From Cohnella thermotolerans DSM 17683 (lineage in GTDB: Bacteria > Bacillota > Bacilli > Paenibacillales > Paenibacillaceae): a stretch of DNA of 64,000 bases. The translations under genes were made by a program, and so were the position numbers. Positions within the stretch are counted from its first letter, which is position 1, and each line of letters begins with the position of its first letter. The notes below the pieces were generated by a model. The model had not been told where the DNA came from, did not search any database, and saw only the letters and a program-made list of their open reading frames with translations. This document shows, in pieces, positions 8,022 to 16,391 of the stretch. The stretch is taken from positions 1-64,000 of the forward strand of contig NZ_AUCP01000006.1 of the NCBI RefSeq assembly GCF_000429825.1. Reading direction: 5' to 3'.

Positions 8022-8989
8022 GCGGCTGCTCCCCCTCTCCTCGACAGCTTGACGCGGGGGTCGACGATCGCGTACATGATGTCGGCGACGAAATTGCCGA
8101 CAATGACGAAGACGGCCGTTATAAGCGCGATCGCCATCAGCACGGAATATTCGCGGGCGACGGCCATTTGCACGAACAGCCGGCCCATGCCCGGCCAGTT
8201 GAAGACGCTCTCCGTGAGCGCCGCTCCGGATACGAGAATCGGCAGATCGAGCCCGATCACCGTGATGATCGGAATAAGCGCGTTGCGCAGCGCGTGCCGG
8301 AACACGACGCGGCGTTCCTTAAGCCCCTTCGCCCGGGCCGTGCGGATATAGTCCTGGTCGAGCACCTCCAGCATGCTCGCCCGCGCGTATTTCATGTAAC
8401 CCGCCAGGAAGCCGAGCGACAGAACGGTCACCGGCAGCACCAGATGGTAGATCAAATTGCCGATGTCGCCTTTCTTGCCGATCGTGTACATGTCCGACAG
8501 CGGAAGCCAATCCAGCTTCAGCGCGAAAATCTCCTGCAAAATAATGCCGAACCAGAACGTCGGCATCGCGAAGCCGATGTAGGAGAGGAAAGAGGCGGTA
8601 TGGTCGGACAGCCCGTACTCGGCGGTGCTGTTGTAAATCCCCCACGGAATGGCGATGACGAGGGAGAGCAGCCAGGCCGCGCCCATCAGCACCATCGTAT
8701 TTTTGACGGTCGGCCAAATAATCTCGCCGACCGGGATATTGTTCTTGAACGTATACCCCAAATCGCCGCGCAGCAAATCGCCGACCCAACTCAAGTACTG
8801 CAACGGAAGCGGCCGGTCGAGCCCCATATTATGCGCCTGGATTTTGGCCACTTCCGGCGACAGGCCCGGAGACAGGAAAATCTGCCTGGGACCTCCCGGC
8901 GCGGCATGAATGAGCATAAACGTAAATAGCGAGATGAGCACGAGCACAAGGACGGACTGCAGGGTGCGGCGGATCAAATACTCGGTCAT
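8018..8989 (-). CDS. dppB: Oligopeptide/dipeptide ABC transporter permease
   Basis: A 323-residue permease of the OppB/DppB type. It starts MTEYLIRRTLQSVLVL with one long helix, followed by the extracellular segment with GLDRPLPLQYLSWVGDLLRG and GDLGYTF, both typical of OppB. The EAA loop reads TARAKGLKERRVVFRHALRN. It pairs with DppC to form the membrane channel. It follows the binding-protein gene after a gap of about 90 bp that contains a strong hairpin. Confidence 0.94.
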   Translation of the reverse strand: MTEYLIRRTLQSVLVLVLISLFTFMLIHAAPGGPRQIFLSPGLSPEVAKIQAHNMGLDRPLPLQYLSWVGDLLRGDLGYTFKNNIPVGEIIWPTVKNTMVLMGAAWLLSLVIAIPWGIYNSTAEYGLSDHTASFLSYIGFAMPTFWFGIILQEIFALKLDWLPLSDMYTIGKKGDIGNLIYHLVLPVTVLSLGFLAGYMKYARASMLEVLDQDYIRTARAKGLKERRVVFRHALRNALIPIITVIGLDLPILVSGAALTESVFNWPGMGRLFVQMAVAREYSVLMAIALITAVFVIVGNFVADIMYAIVDPRVKLSRRGGAAA

Positions 8990-9012
8990 CGAAATCCCCC
9001 TAATCGTGTTAA

Positions 9013-9046
9013 GAGAGGGGGAGGATCCGCAGAACCCCCCCCTCTC
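9013..9046 (-). promoter_or_regulatory. Intercistronic hairpin between binding protein and permeases
   Basis: GAGAGGGGG (9013-9021) pairs with CCCCCTCTC (9038-9046). There is no T-tract on the minus strand. In transporter operons such hairpins protect the upstream mRNA or cause partial termination, so that the binding protein is made in excess over the permeases. That role is inferred. Confidence 0.55.
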
Positions 9047-9081
9047 CCCCCGTGTGCGTTACGCCTATGTTGTAAGGTCTT

Positions 9082-10833
9082 CTATTTGACCCACCAGTTG
9101 ATGATATGGTAGAAATATCCGTACGCTATCGTGGGTTCCGGTTTGTCATCCTCCGCGTATTGCACCTTGGTGCTGACCGCTTCCGGCAAGCCGTATTGGT
9201 ACAGGAAGACGTACGGTAGGTCGGTCGAGATTTCCTTGCCGACCTCCTTGTAGATAGCTGCGCGCTCGCTCTGGTCGACGGTGGAGTAGCCCTTCACCCA
9301 CAAGTCGTCGAGCTTCTCGTTCTTGTACCAGCCCTGGTTCTGCCCGGCCGGGGGGAAGTACTTGGACGAGAAGATGCTCTCGGCGTCCGGATCCGGAGTG
9401 CTCAGCGACCAACCCATCAGAATCGCCGGGTATTTGCCCGGCGTCAGGTTCTGCTCGACCCAAGCGGAGAAATCGATCGCTTTGGGCGTCACTTCGATGC
9501 CGACGTCCTTCAGGTTCTGCTGAATGACGGCCGCAACTTGCTCGCGGCGGCTGTTGCCCGCATTGTATTGCAGCTCGAAGGAGAATTTATGTCCGTCCTT
9601 CTCGAGAATGCCGTCCTTCCCTGCTTTCCAGCCGTCTTCGGCGAGCAGCGCCTTCGCCTTCTCGGGGTCGTAGCTGTAGTTGACGGCCTCGTCGCCCGGA
9701 TCGGCCCAGGAGCCCGGCAGGAACGGCGCGTTCATGAGGGCGCCGGTGCCTTTGAGGATGTTGTCGACCATGCCTTGGCGGTTCAGCGCGTAAGCGATCG
9801 CTTGCCGCGTCTTCTGGCCCTTGAACGGCGACCATTTGTCCGGGAAGTTGTCGTCCTTGAAGTTGAAGCCGAGGTATTCGTATTGCGGACCCGGCGCCAG
9901 AATGACGTTCAGGTTTTTGTTCGCCTTGACCGTATCCAGCAGCGGGAGCGGCACGGCGGAAGTGAGGTCCGCTTCGCCCTTCAGGATGGCCTGAATCTCC
10001 GTATTCTGGTCGGCGTAGATCTTGTAGGTCAGCTTCTGAATGTGCGGCTTGACGGAGCCCCAATAGTTCGGATCGGCTTCGAAGGTCAAATATTGGCCCT
10101 TCTGCCATTCCGTCCATTTCCACGGGCCGTTGGTGACCGTCTTGGCGATGTCGGCGCCGTAAGGATTCTTCACCAGATCTTTGACCGGAACGTCCTTCAA
10201 CACGTGGGAAGGAGCGAGTTGGAGATGAAGCGAATATAAGAACGGCGCGTAGACGGATTTCAGCTTGATGTCGACCGTGTGATCGTCTACTTTGGTCATC
10301 TTCTCGATCTTGTCGAGCGTGCTGATTAACGGGGAGCCCGCATCCTTGTTAATCGCGGTTTGGATCGTAAAAATCAAGTCGTCGGCCGTTACGGGCTGGC
10401 CGTCGCTCCACTTGGCTTCCGGCCTCAGCTTGACCGTATAAGTCAAGCCGTCGGAACTGATCGTGGGCAGTTCGGCCGCAAGCGACCAGGGATCGGCGAC
10501 GACGCTGCCGTGGCGGTCGAGGTCGTACAAGTAAGAAAGGATAAAGTTGGCCGTCTCTTGAGAGGCGGTGTCTTGAATATAAATCGGGTTCAGGTTGACA
10601 ACGTCCGAGAAGGAGCTGATGACCAGATTGCCGCCGTCGACCGGTTGATTGGCGTCGGCGGAAGGGCTGGCGGACGGAGAAGCGGAGGCGCTGGACGAAG
10701 CTTCGGATGCCGGGGCGCTGGGCGAAGCGGAAGAACTGGAATTGGCCTTGTTGTTGCTGTTGCAGCCGGTCAGCAAGGCTCCCGCCAAAGCAAATACCGA
10801 TAATAGCACGGTGAACTTGTTCGGGCTTTTCAT
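9082..10833 (-). CDS. Peptide-binding lipoprotein of the ABC transporter
   Basis: A 583-residue family 5 solute-binding protein anchored in the membrane by lipid. The signal peptide ends in the lipobox ALLTGC. A Ser/Ala/Pro linker of about 45 residues precedes the binding domain, which includes LKAEAKWSDGQPVTADDLIFT-type family motifs (here LRPEAKWSDGQPVTADDL) and the C-terminal LPYVFLYQYGLPEAVS. It captures extracellular peptides for DppBCDF. ATG 10833 is chosen because AAAGGAG lies upstream and the signal peptide starts there; a longer frame exists without support. It is the first gene of the operon, behind a consensus promoter at 11028-11056 and a leader of about 190 nt. Confidence 0.93.
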   Translation of the reverse strand: MKSPNKFTVLLSVFALAGALLTGCNSNNKANSSSSASPSAPASEASSSASASPSASPSADANQPVDGGNLVISSFSDVVNLNPIYIQDTASQETANFILSYLYDLDRHGSVVADPWSLAAELPTISSDGLTYTVKLRPEAKWSDGQPVTADDLIFTIQTAINKDAGSPLISTLDKIEKMTKVDDHTVDIKLKSVYAPFLYSLHLQLAPSHVLKDVPVKDLVKNPYGADIAKTVTNGPWKWTEWQKGQYLTFEADPNYWGSVKPHIQKLTYKIYADQNTEIQAILKGEADLTSAVPLPLLDTVKANKNLNVILAPGPQYEYLGFNFKDDNFPDKWSPFKGQKTRQAIAYALNRQGMVDNILKGTGALMNAPFLPGSWADPGDEAVNYSYDPEKAKALLAEDGWKAGKDGILEKDGHKFSFELQYNAGNSRREQVAAVIQQNLKDVGIEVTPKAIDFSAWVEQNLTPGKYPAILMGWSLSTPDPDAESIFSSKYFPPAGQNQGWYKNEKLDDLWVKGYSTVDQSERAAIYKEVGKEISTDLPYVFLYQYGLPEAVSTKVQYAEDDKPEPTIAYGYFYHIINWWVK

Positions 10834-11199
10834 AAGACGGATCACTCCTTTATTCGCATGGCTTCTTGCCGTACTCTGCGGTTCATCTTCACCGCAAAAA
10901 TTCCCTTCGACATTTTCCGACTTTTCCGAATATTTCTGCCCCAAAAGAACCGGTATGTAGATAAATATTGCTTAAATGGACAAGTTCACCTCCGATGGGA
11001 CCTGCATCCTATATCAGTTCTTCAGAAATTATATATTTTTATCCCAGAATTTACAATTGAAATCTCCTGTTTTTACAATCTTTTTTCATATTTATATGTA
11101 TCTCTGGAATAAAAATACTTCATCGGAGAGAAGCTTTAAAGTGCCGTCAGGAAAAAGTTTTAAAAGGAAAAACGAACCTAAAGGCATGAACCGGTCCGA
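10834..11199. other. AT-rich intergenic region with promoter and 5' leader
   Basis: This stretch holds the operon promoter and its leader. I see no convincing coding frame, no known riboswitch core and no terminator inside the leader. The AT-rich part (about 10960-11150) is far below the GC content of the flanking genes. Confidence 0.5.
11028..11056 (-). promoter_or_regulatory. Promoter of the peptide transporter operon
   Basis: On the minus strand TTGTAA (11051-11056) and TATAAT (11028-11033) are 17 bases apart, inside an AT-rich island that contrasts with the GC-rich surroundings. Transcription from here would give a leader of about 190 nt before the binding-protein start. Confidence 0.75.
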
Positions 11200-11235
11200 A
11201 AAATGAGAAAGCGGAACTCCGTCCGGATGTTCCGC
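11200..11235 (-). terminator. Terminator of the FAD oxidoreductase gene
   Basis: On the minus strand GCGGAAC (11235-11229) pairs with GTTCCGC (11217-11211) and is followed by TTTCTCATTTTT. It sits 26 bp behind the stop codon of the FAD gene. Confidence 0.8.
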
Positions 11236-11260
11236 CTTGGTGTGCGCCTTCATGATCTCC

Positions 11261-12721
11261 TTACGACAACGCCGGGGCCGCTTCCTTCGCGCCGACGCGC
11301 TCCGCGATGGCGCGGGCGATCCAGACGCCCGCCGCCCCGGCTTGCGCCAGGCCGCGCGTGACGCCGGCGCCGTCCCCGCCGCAATAGAGCCCTTCGATCT
11401 CCGACTCCAATCGATCGGTCAACAGCGGCCGCGCCGAATAAAATTTCGCCTCCACGCCGTAGAACAACGTATGCTCCGAGGCAATGCCCGGCGTCACCTT
11501 CTCCAGCGCTTCGACCATCTCGACGAGACTGCGCATCGTATTGTAGGGCAGCACGAGGCCGAGATCGCCCGGCACCGCTTCCTTGAGCGTCGGTTCCAGG
11601 AAGCCTTCCTTGATCCGCGATGCGGTCGAGCGCCGGCCGCGCAGAATGTCCCCATACTTCTGCACGATCACGCCCCCGTTCGACAGATCGTTCGCCCGCT
11701 TGCAAATTTCCCGCGCGTATTCGTTCGGCTTGTCGAACGGCTCCGTGAACTTGTGCGATACGAGGAGCGCGAAGTTCGTGTTCTGCGAGCCGAGCGCCGG
11801 GTCCTTGAACGCATGGCCGTTCGCCGCCATAACGCCGCTATGGTTTTCCACGACGACGTGCCCGGACGGATTGCTGCAGAACGTTCGCACCCGCGTGCCG
11901 ACCGACGTGTTGAAAATAAATTTCCCCTCGTACAAGTGCTCGTTGATCTCGCGCATGACGATGTCCGACGTCTCCACGCGCACCCCGACGTCGACTTGAT
12001 TGTTGTACATCTTGAGGCGGCGCTTCTTCAGCACGTCCGTCAGCCAGGCGGAGCCGTCCCGCCCCGGCGCGACGACCACGGTGTCGGCTTCGATCTCCTC
12101 CCCGTTCTTGAGCAGGATGCCGCGCACCCGGTGCTTGCCTTCCCTTTTCTCCGTCAGCAGGTCTTCGACTTCCGTCTTGAACCGCATATCGACGCGCGAT
12201 TCCAAGTAATCGGCGATCGACTTCATAATCTCCAGGTTCTGCTCCGTGCCCAGATGGCGCACCTGCGCCCGCAGCAGCTTCAAGCCCGCGGCGTACGCGC
12301 GCTGTTCGATCTGCCGGACGACGTCGGTCGTCGGGTCGGTGATCGTCTCGGTCGCCCCGTGCTCCAGGTTGACCTGATCGACGTAGCGGATGAGCGACAG
12401 CACTTGCGACGACGGCAAATAATCGGTGAGCCAGCCCCCGAACTCCGTCGTGATGTTGAATTTCCCGTCGCTGTAGGCGCCCGCGCCTCCGAAGCCCGCG
12501 GTAATGGAGCAGGCCGGCAGGCATCCGGCGAACTCCTTCTTGCCGGCGGCCGGGGGGCAGAGCTTGATTTTCTCCTCGAGGATGGGACAGCTGCGGCGGC
12601 GGATCTCGTGCCCTTTGTCCACCAGCAGCACCTTCAGGCCCGGGGCCTTCCGCGTCAATTCGTAACAGGCAAAAATACCGGCCGGGCCGGCGCCGACAAC
12701 GACGACATCATACCGATTCAA
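11261..12721 (-). CDS. FAD-dependent oxidoreductase (COG2509-like)
   Basis: A 486-residue flavoprotein. The Rossmann motif VVVGAGPAGIFACYELTR lies at the N terminus, and the C-terminal FAD motif reads GLYCGGDGAGVTRGLAQAGA. It matches a widespread uncharacterised FAD-dependent dehydrogenase family (COG2509); no reaction is established from sequence. Conserved cysteines occur in the segment RRRSCPILEEKIKLCPP. Start choice is unusual: AGGAGG directly abuts an ATG (12730), which leaves no room for initiation, while TTG at 12721 lies nine bases from it. I therefore prefer the TTG. The gene is monocistronic with its own terminator. Confidence 0.85.
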   Translation of the reverse strand: MNRYDVVVVGAGPAGIFACYELTRKAPGLKVLLVDKGHEIRRRSCPILEEKIKLCPPAAGKKEFAGCLPACSITAGFGGAGAYSDGKFNITTEFGGWLTDYLPSSQVLSLIRYVDQVNLEHGATETITDPTTDVVRQIEQRAYAAGLKLLRAQVRHLGTEQNLEIMKSIADYLESRVDMRFKTEVEDLLTEKREGKHRVRGILLKNGEEIEADTVVVAPGRDGSAWLTDVLKKRRLKMYNNQVDVGVRVETSDIVMREINEHLYEGKFIFNTSVGTRVRTFCSNPSGHVVVENHSGVMAANGHAFKDPALGSQNTNFALLVSHKFTEPFDKPNEYAREICKRANDLSNGGVIVQKYGDILRGRRSTASRIKEGFLEPTLKEAVPGDLGLVLPYNTMRSLVEMVEALEKVTPGIASEHTLFYGVEAKFYSARPLLTDRLESEIEGLYCGGDGAGVTRGLAQAGAAGVWIARAIAERVGAKEAAPALS

Positions 12722-12730
12722 TGAAGTCAT

Positions 12731-13106
12731 CCTCCTGTAGTTAGGCTTCGTTCTGGCGTCCGCGGCCGGCTCTATGCAAAAAAATTCCCGACTGCGGACA
12801 GGTAGCGGATACAAGGATTCCACTTCCGTCGTAGTCAGGAATTTGCGGTTCCCGGTAGAGACTCCCGGCCCGTATTGCCGGGGATATACGATGGAAAGAA
12901 AAAACGTCTATGGCTTAGTTACGCAACCCAAATGCTACTCCGTTTATCCGCACATGTCAAGCGATAACCGCCAAAATTATTCGCCATTTCAAAATTAAAT
13001 CGGAGCTATTGTCGAATTTTCGCCTAAAAAATCCTTTAAACCCGAACATTCCACCTGCCTAAAGCGATCTATTCTCCGGATTCCTTCGATTTCCCTTTGC
13101 CGGCTC
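12731..13106. other. Intergenic region, no gene seen
   Basis: No convincing coding frame or terminator was found. It contains a short inverted repeat CCCGGC/GCCGGG near 12866-12884 and becomes AT-rich toward 13050. It separates the FAD gene from the transglutaminase remnant. Confidence 0.4.
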
Positions 13107-13453
13107 TTATTCCCCCGCCGCCAGCCGAACGTCCACCTTCACCTCGAGCGTCTGCTCCGGGGTGCCGCGGTACACCCCCCTGACCGGCACGATGTCCAAA
13201 TAGTCGCGGCCGTGGGCTAGCTTGACGTAACGCCAATCGACGAGGCTGTTGTTCGTCGGATCGAAGCCCTGCCAGCCGACGCCTCCAGCAGGAAGCCGAA
13301 CACGCCTTCCTCCTCGCCTCCGATGCCCTTCGCATAGGCGGCGACGTCCGGATGGAAAGAAGCGTACACGGTCGGAAGCAGGTATTCCGCGTTGTCGTTC
13401 ACGAACGCCTCGCTTCGGACTTTCGCAGCGCGATCGACACCGCCGTTCCTTGA
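13107..13453 (-). pseudogene. Transglutaminase-like protein, decayed remnant
   Basis: Two pieces of a bacterial transglutaminase-like protein remain in different frames. The upstream piece carries NAEYLLPTVYASFHPDVAAYA, which resembles the N-terminal domain. The downstream piece reads VGWQGFDPTNN, then WRYVKLAHGRDYLDIVPVRG and YRGTPEQTLEVKVDVRLA, ending in TAA at 13107. That is the C-terminal part of the family. The central region with the catalytic Cys and the segment up to the His is missing, and the frame changes near 13290-13300. The gene is therefore inactive by deletion and frameshift. The upstream boundary is approximate. Confidence 0.75.
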
Positions 13454-13557
13454 AACGCCTCGAGCCCCTGTCAATATTTATTACGCAAAAGTCACAAATT
13501 CAACCCGTACAATTACGTGGACATTTCCTTTTGCGTTAGTTTTGAGTAATATTTCAA

Positions 13558-13598
13558 CAAAAAAAGAAGCGATTTGCCTCTCCCGGGCATCTCGCTTC
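13558..13598 (-). terminator. Terminator of ccdC
   Basis: On the minus strand GAAGCGA (13598-13592) pairs with TCGCTTC (13572-13566), followed by seven to eight Ts. It lies just behind the stop of the CcdC gene. Confidence 0.88.
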
Positions 13599-13635
13599 CG
13601 AACGTTCGGATTTGGCTCGTTCGATGCATCCTTCT

Positions 13636-14127
13636 TCAGGCCTGCGGCTCGGCGTCCAGCTTGCGCTTCAGCGCGATGAAGCCTCTGGCCATGGCGATCC
13701 GCCAGGGCAGAAGCATGCCGAACGCGAGCAGGAAGAACAGCGCCCCCGTCTGCGGAATCGTCACATGCCGCTCGACGACGTCGTGAAGCAGAATCCGCAC
13801 CACAAGCAGAACGACGATAATGACGACGAACATTTTCGAGCGTTTGAGATAAATCTCGCCGTTCACAACCTCGAAGCGGGACGTCAGAATGAGCGGATAG
13901 GAGAAAAAGACCGCACCGACGGCGAATGCGGCGAGGCCCCACAACCATGGCACCCGCATCGCCGGAACGACGAACATGAGGAAGCCCGTGGCCATTCCGA
14001 ACGGAGGCGCGACGATTTTGCGCAAAGCGGTGGGCTTGCTCGTCCCCCGAAGCCGGACAGCGATCACTAGCGCCCCTGCCAGGAGAGAGACGACGAGCGA
14101 TAATATTTGCGGATGCGAAGTAGGCAT
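13636..14127 (-). CDS. ccdC: CcdC-family membrane protein
   Basis: A 163-residue membrane protein with about five helices (ILSLVVSLLAGALVIAVRL, FLMFVVPAMRVPWLWGLAAF, FVVIIVVLLVVRILL and two more). It matches the CcdC family found next to the cytochrome c maturation genes ccdA in Bacillus, where its exact role is unknown. The KIVAPPFGMATGFLMF segment is the conserved family core. GGAG lies 12 bases before ATG 14127. It is isolated here, not beside ccdA. The family link is moderately strong; the biochemical role is unproven. It fits the presence of a cytochrome c oxidase elsewhere in the window. Confidence 0.8.
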   Translation of the reverse strand: MPTSHPQILSLVVSLLAGALVIAVRLRGTSKPTALRKIVAPPFGMATGFLMFVVPAMRVPWLWGLAAFAVGAVFFSYPLILTSRFEVVNGEIYLKRSKMFVVIIVVLLVVRILLHDVVERHVTIPQTGALFFLLAFGMLLPWRIAMARGFIALKRKLDAEPQA

Positions 14128-14220
14128 GCGGTTTCGAACTCCTTTCGGACGGGAACATGCACCCTTCCTCTATTGTAATAGGCGCAACCGGCCGTAGCAA
14201 ACCCCTGTCGAATTCGGAGA

Positions 14221-14250
14221 TTAGAATTTGGCTCCCGTCTGTGTTAAACT
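14221..14250 (+). promoter_or_regulatory. Candidate promoter for the efflux gene leader
   Basis: TTAGAA (14221-14226) and TAAACT (14245-14250) are 18 bases apart. The -35 box is a weak match and the -10 a fair one. The transcript would run through the hairpin at 14336-14375. Confidence 0.45.
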
Positions 14251-14298
14251 AGAAAGAAGTGTGCAAGATAAGAAAGACGGAGAGGGTGATCGTCACCC

Positions 14299-14397
14299 AT
14301 GAGACGGCGCAACGACAATCCGAACGGACGCGAACAGGCCTTCAACCGACCGGTTGAAGGCCTTCTTTCTTTTTTGCGCTCGGCAAACACTTTTTGA
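14299..14397 (+). CDS. Possible 32-residue leader peptide
   Basis: An ATG frame of 32 codons spans the terminator hairpin and stops (TGA) exactly at the ribosome binding site of the efflux gene. It starts MRRRNDNPNGREQ. GGAGAGGG lies about 12 bases before the ATG, further than usual. Translation through the hairpin would open it, so this could be part of an attenuation device. It may equally be a chance frame; the arginine-rich start is not informative. Confidence 0.3.
   Translation: MRRRNDNPNGREQAFNRPVEGLLSFLRSANTF
14336..14375 (+). terminator. Terminator-like hairpin before the CDF efflux gene
   Basis: A perfect 12-bp stem AGGCCTTCAACC/GGTTGAAGGCCT with a four-base loop is followed by TTCTTTCTTTTTT. 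It ends only 36 bases before the efflux start codon and is in the same orientation. The upstream leader has a smaller hairpin, GGGTG/CACCC (14285-14298). Such a terminator between promoter and gene suggests attenuation, although no known metal riboswitch core was recognised. Confidence 0.8.
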
Positions 14398-14411
14398 AGG
14401 AGTCATCATCC

Positions 14412-15317
14412 ATGCCCCCAGCTCGTTCCAAACGTTTATTCGCCATTTGGATCAGCCTTGTCAGCAACGTCGTGCTGACCGTCATGAAAATCGTCGTGGG
14501 CCTGCTCGCAGGCAGCGCCGTCCTCGTGGCGGACGGCGTGCACAACGCGGGCGACATTCTCGCCACGGTGGCGGCCCTCAGTTCTTCGATGGTGTCGAAG
14601 AAGCCGGCGGACGAAGACCATCCGTACGGCCACGGCAAAGCCGAGGTCATCGCTTCCGCCATGGTGGCCATCATTCTCGTCGTCGCCGCTGTGTGGATCG
14701 GCTACCATTCCATCCTCTCGCTGTTCGAGCCGCCCAACGCCGAGAGCTGGCTGCCGTTCGTCGCGGCTTGCATCTCGCTCGTCTGGAAGCAAGCTCTGTA
14801 CCTGTACACGATCCGGATCGGACGCGCGGAGAAGAGCAAGAGCGTGCTCGCCACCGCCTACGACCATCTGGCCGACGTCTACGCCTCTCTCGCTGCGGTC
14901 GTCGGCATCGGACTGGCCCTCATCGGCGGCAGGCTCGGCTGGGACTGGACGGCCTACGGCGACCCGGTCGCGGGCATCATCGTCTCCCTGCTCGTGCTGA
15001 AGCTCGGCATCGAGATCGGCAAAGATTCGGTCGACATTCTGATGGAACGAACAGTTCCCGCAGAGCAGCTCGCTCATTACGAGTCGCTGATCTCGGGTCT
15101 GGACGAGATCAAGCGCATCGACCGCGTGCGGGCGCGGGAACACGGCCACTATATTATCGTCGATGTGCGCGTGGGCGTTCCGAGCCATTATACGATCCAG
15201 CAGGGGCACGACATCAGCCGCCAGATCAAAAGCTGCATTATGGACAACGATCCCGAAGTGGTCGAGGTGATGGTGCACTTGAATCCGTGGAACGAAGGGG
15301 AGGACACGATCGTCTAG
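14412..15317 (+). CDS. Cation diffusion facilitator (CDF) metal efflux protein
   Basis: A 301-residue proton/metal antiporter that exports divalent cations. The CDF fold shows as six helices, with metal-site motifs VADGVHNAGD in helix II and DHLADVYAS in helix V (the usual DALSD is DHLAD), plus HPYGHGKAE between helices. The cytoplasmic C-terminal domain has REHGHYIIVDVRVGV and the VMVHLNPW end, as in dimerising CDF proteins. The start ATG 14412 follows GAAGGAG by nine bases. Zn, Mn, Co and Fe are all possible substrates. Expression is probably controlled by the terminator in its leader. Confidence 0.93.
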   Translation: MPPARSKRLFAIWISLVSNVVLTVMKIVVGLLAGSAVLVADGVHNAGDILATVAALSSSMVSKKPADEDHPYGHGKAEVIASAMVAIILVVAAVWIGYHSILSLFEPPNAESWLPFVAACISLVWKQALYLYTIRIGRAEKSKSVLATAYDHLADVYASLAAVVGIGLALIGGRLGWDWTAYGDPVAGIIVSLLVLKLGIEIGKDSVDILMERTVPAEQLAHYESLISGLDEIKRIDRVRAREHGHYIIVDVRVGVPSHYTIQQGHDISRQIKSCIMDNDPEVVEVMVHLNPWNEGEDTIV

Positions 15318-15357
15318 AACGCGCAAAGGACGCAAAGGGCTGCCCCCAGCGCGTGCC

Positions 15358-15414
15358 AAAAAGGCGCCGCCCCCGAGCCCGTCGTTGACGGGCCGCGAGG
15401 CGGCGCCTTTTTTT
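15358..15414. terminator. Bidirectional terminator between the efflux gene and qox
   Basis: AAGGCGCCGCC (15361-15371) pairs with GGCGGCGCCTT (15399-15409), with an A-run on the left and a T-run on the right. It can stop both the CDF transcript and the qox operon arriving from the other side. Confidence 0.88.
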
Positions 15415-15421
15415 CGCCGCG

Positions 15422-15763
15422 TCAGGCGACGGCGTTGTAGGTCATAATCCAAATCGAGCCGATGACGATCGTCAGCACGATCACGAGGCCGAGAATGAGC
15501 GCCATCAGGTTCCAGCGCGGCTTCTTCTCTTCCCGCAAATGCATGAAGAAGAACAGCTGCACGACGAACTGCAGAACGGCCGTGACGAGCAGCACGACGC
15601 GAGCCGCCGTACCCTCCACGATGTCGTTCAGCACGGCGACCAGCGGAATGATGGTCAGCACGAGCGACAGAACGAAACCGATGACGTAAGACTTCAGCGA
15701 GCCGTGCGATTCGTGGGAATCGCCGTGCGCATCGTGCGAATGGCCGGTTGGATGCTGCGCCAT
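15422..15763 (-). CDS. qoxD: Quinol oxidase subunit IV
   Basis: A 113-residue protein with three membrane helices (SYVIGFVLSLVLTIIPLVAV, VVLLVTAVLQFVVQLFFFMHL, LMALILGLVIVLTIVIGSIW), the small stabilising subunit of bo3/aa3-type quinol oxidases. The first 22 residues are rich in histidine (HPTGHSHDAHGDSHESHGS), which is more than usual for this subunit. It is the last gene of qoxABCD, one base after qoxC, with a strong terminator downstream. Confidence 0.92.
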   Translation of the reverse strand: MAQHPTGHSHDAHGDSHESHGSLKSYVIGFVLSLVLTIIPLVAVLNDIVEGTAARVVLLVTAVLQFVVQLFFFMHLREEKKPRWNLMALILGLVIVLTIVIGSIWIMTYNAVA

Positions 15764-15764
15764 C

Positions 15765-16391
15765 TTACATCACCCCCATCATGTAGACGATCGTGAAGAC
15801 GAAGATCCACACGACGTCGAGAAAGTGCCAGTACAAGCTGATGACGTTCACTTTCCGCTTCGTTACGGAAGTGATGCCGCGCTTGCCGAGCTGGATCATC
15901 AGCGCGACCATCCAGCAGAGACCGACGGAGACGTGAAGTCCGTGCGTTCCGACCAGCGTGAAGAAGCCGGACAGGAAGGCGCTCGTCGAAATTTTCGCCC
16001 CTTCGTCCACCATCTTGATGAACTCGGACACTTCGAGTCCGATAAAGGAGGCGCCCAGGATGGCCGTTACGATCAGCCAGCCGATCAAGCCTTTGCGGCT
16101 GCCGCGGTTCATGCACAGAACCGCGAGGCCGCTGGTGAAGCTAGACGTGAGCAAGATGAACGTCTCGGCGATGACGCCCGGCATCTCGAACAGCTCGGAT
16201 GCCGTCGGTCCTCCCGCGGTATTGTTATGAAGAACGATATAGGTTGCGAACAACGTTCCGAACAAAATACAGTCGGTGATGAGGAACAACCAGAACCCCA
16301 TCTGCCGCAAGGCTTCCAGGTCGTGATGACCTCCATGCCCGTGATCGTGGCCATGCGCTCCTGCGACCGCATGGTTTCCTTGATTCGCCAT
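15765..16391 (-). CDS. qoxC: Quinol oxidase subunit III
   Basis: A 208-residue subunit with five membrane helices, of the heme-copper oxidase subunit III family. The end WHFLDVVWIFVFTIVYMMGV is typical. The N-terminal 28 residues contain an HGHDHGHGGHH stretch that could hold metal. Start and stop abut the neighbours (1-base overlap with qoxB), so it is co-translated. Subunit III stabilises the complex and is not catalytic. Confidence 0.94.
   Translation of the reverse strand: MANQGNHAVAGAHGHDHGHGGHHDLEALRQMGFWLFLITDCILFGTLFATYIVLHNNTAGGPTASELFEMPGVIAETFILLTSSFTSGLAVLCMNRGSRKGLIGWLIVTAILGASFIGLEVSEFIKMVDEGAKISTSAFLSGFFTLVGTHGLHVSVGLCWMVALMIQLGKRGITSVTKRKVNVISLYWHFLDVVWIFVFTIVYMMGVM

Noticed and set aside
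10834-11020. Riboswitch in the peptide transporter leader
   Set aside because: No conserved core, no terminator and no anti-terminator pairing could be seen in the 190-nt leader.
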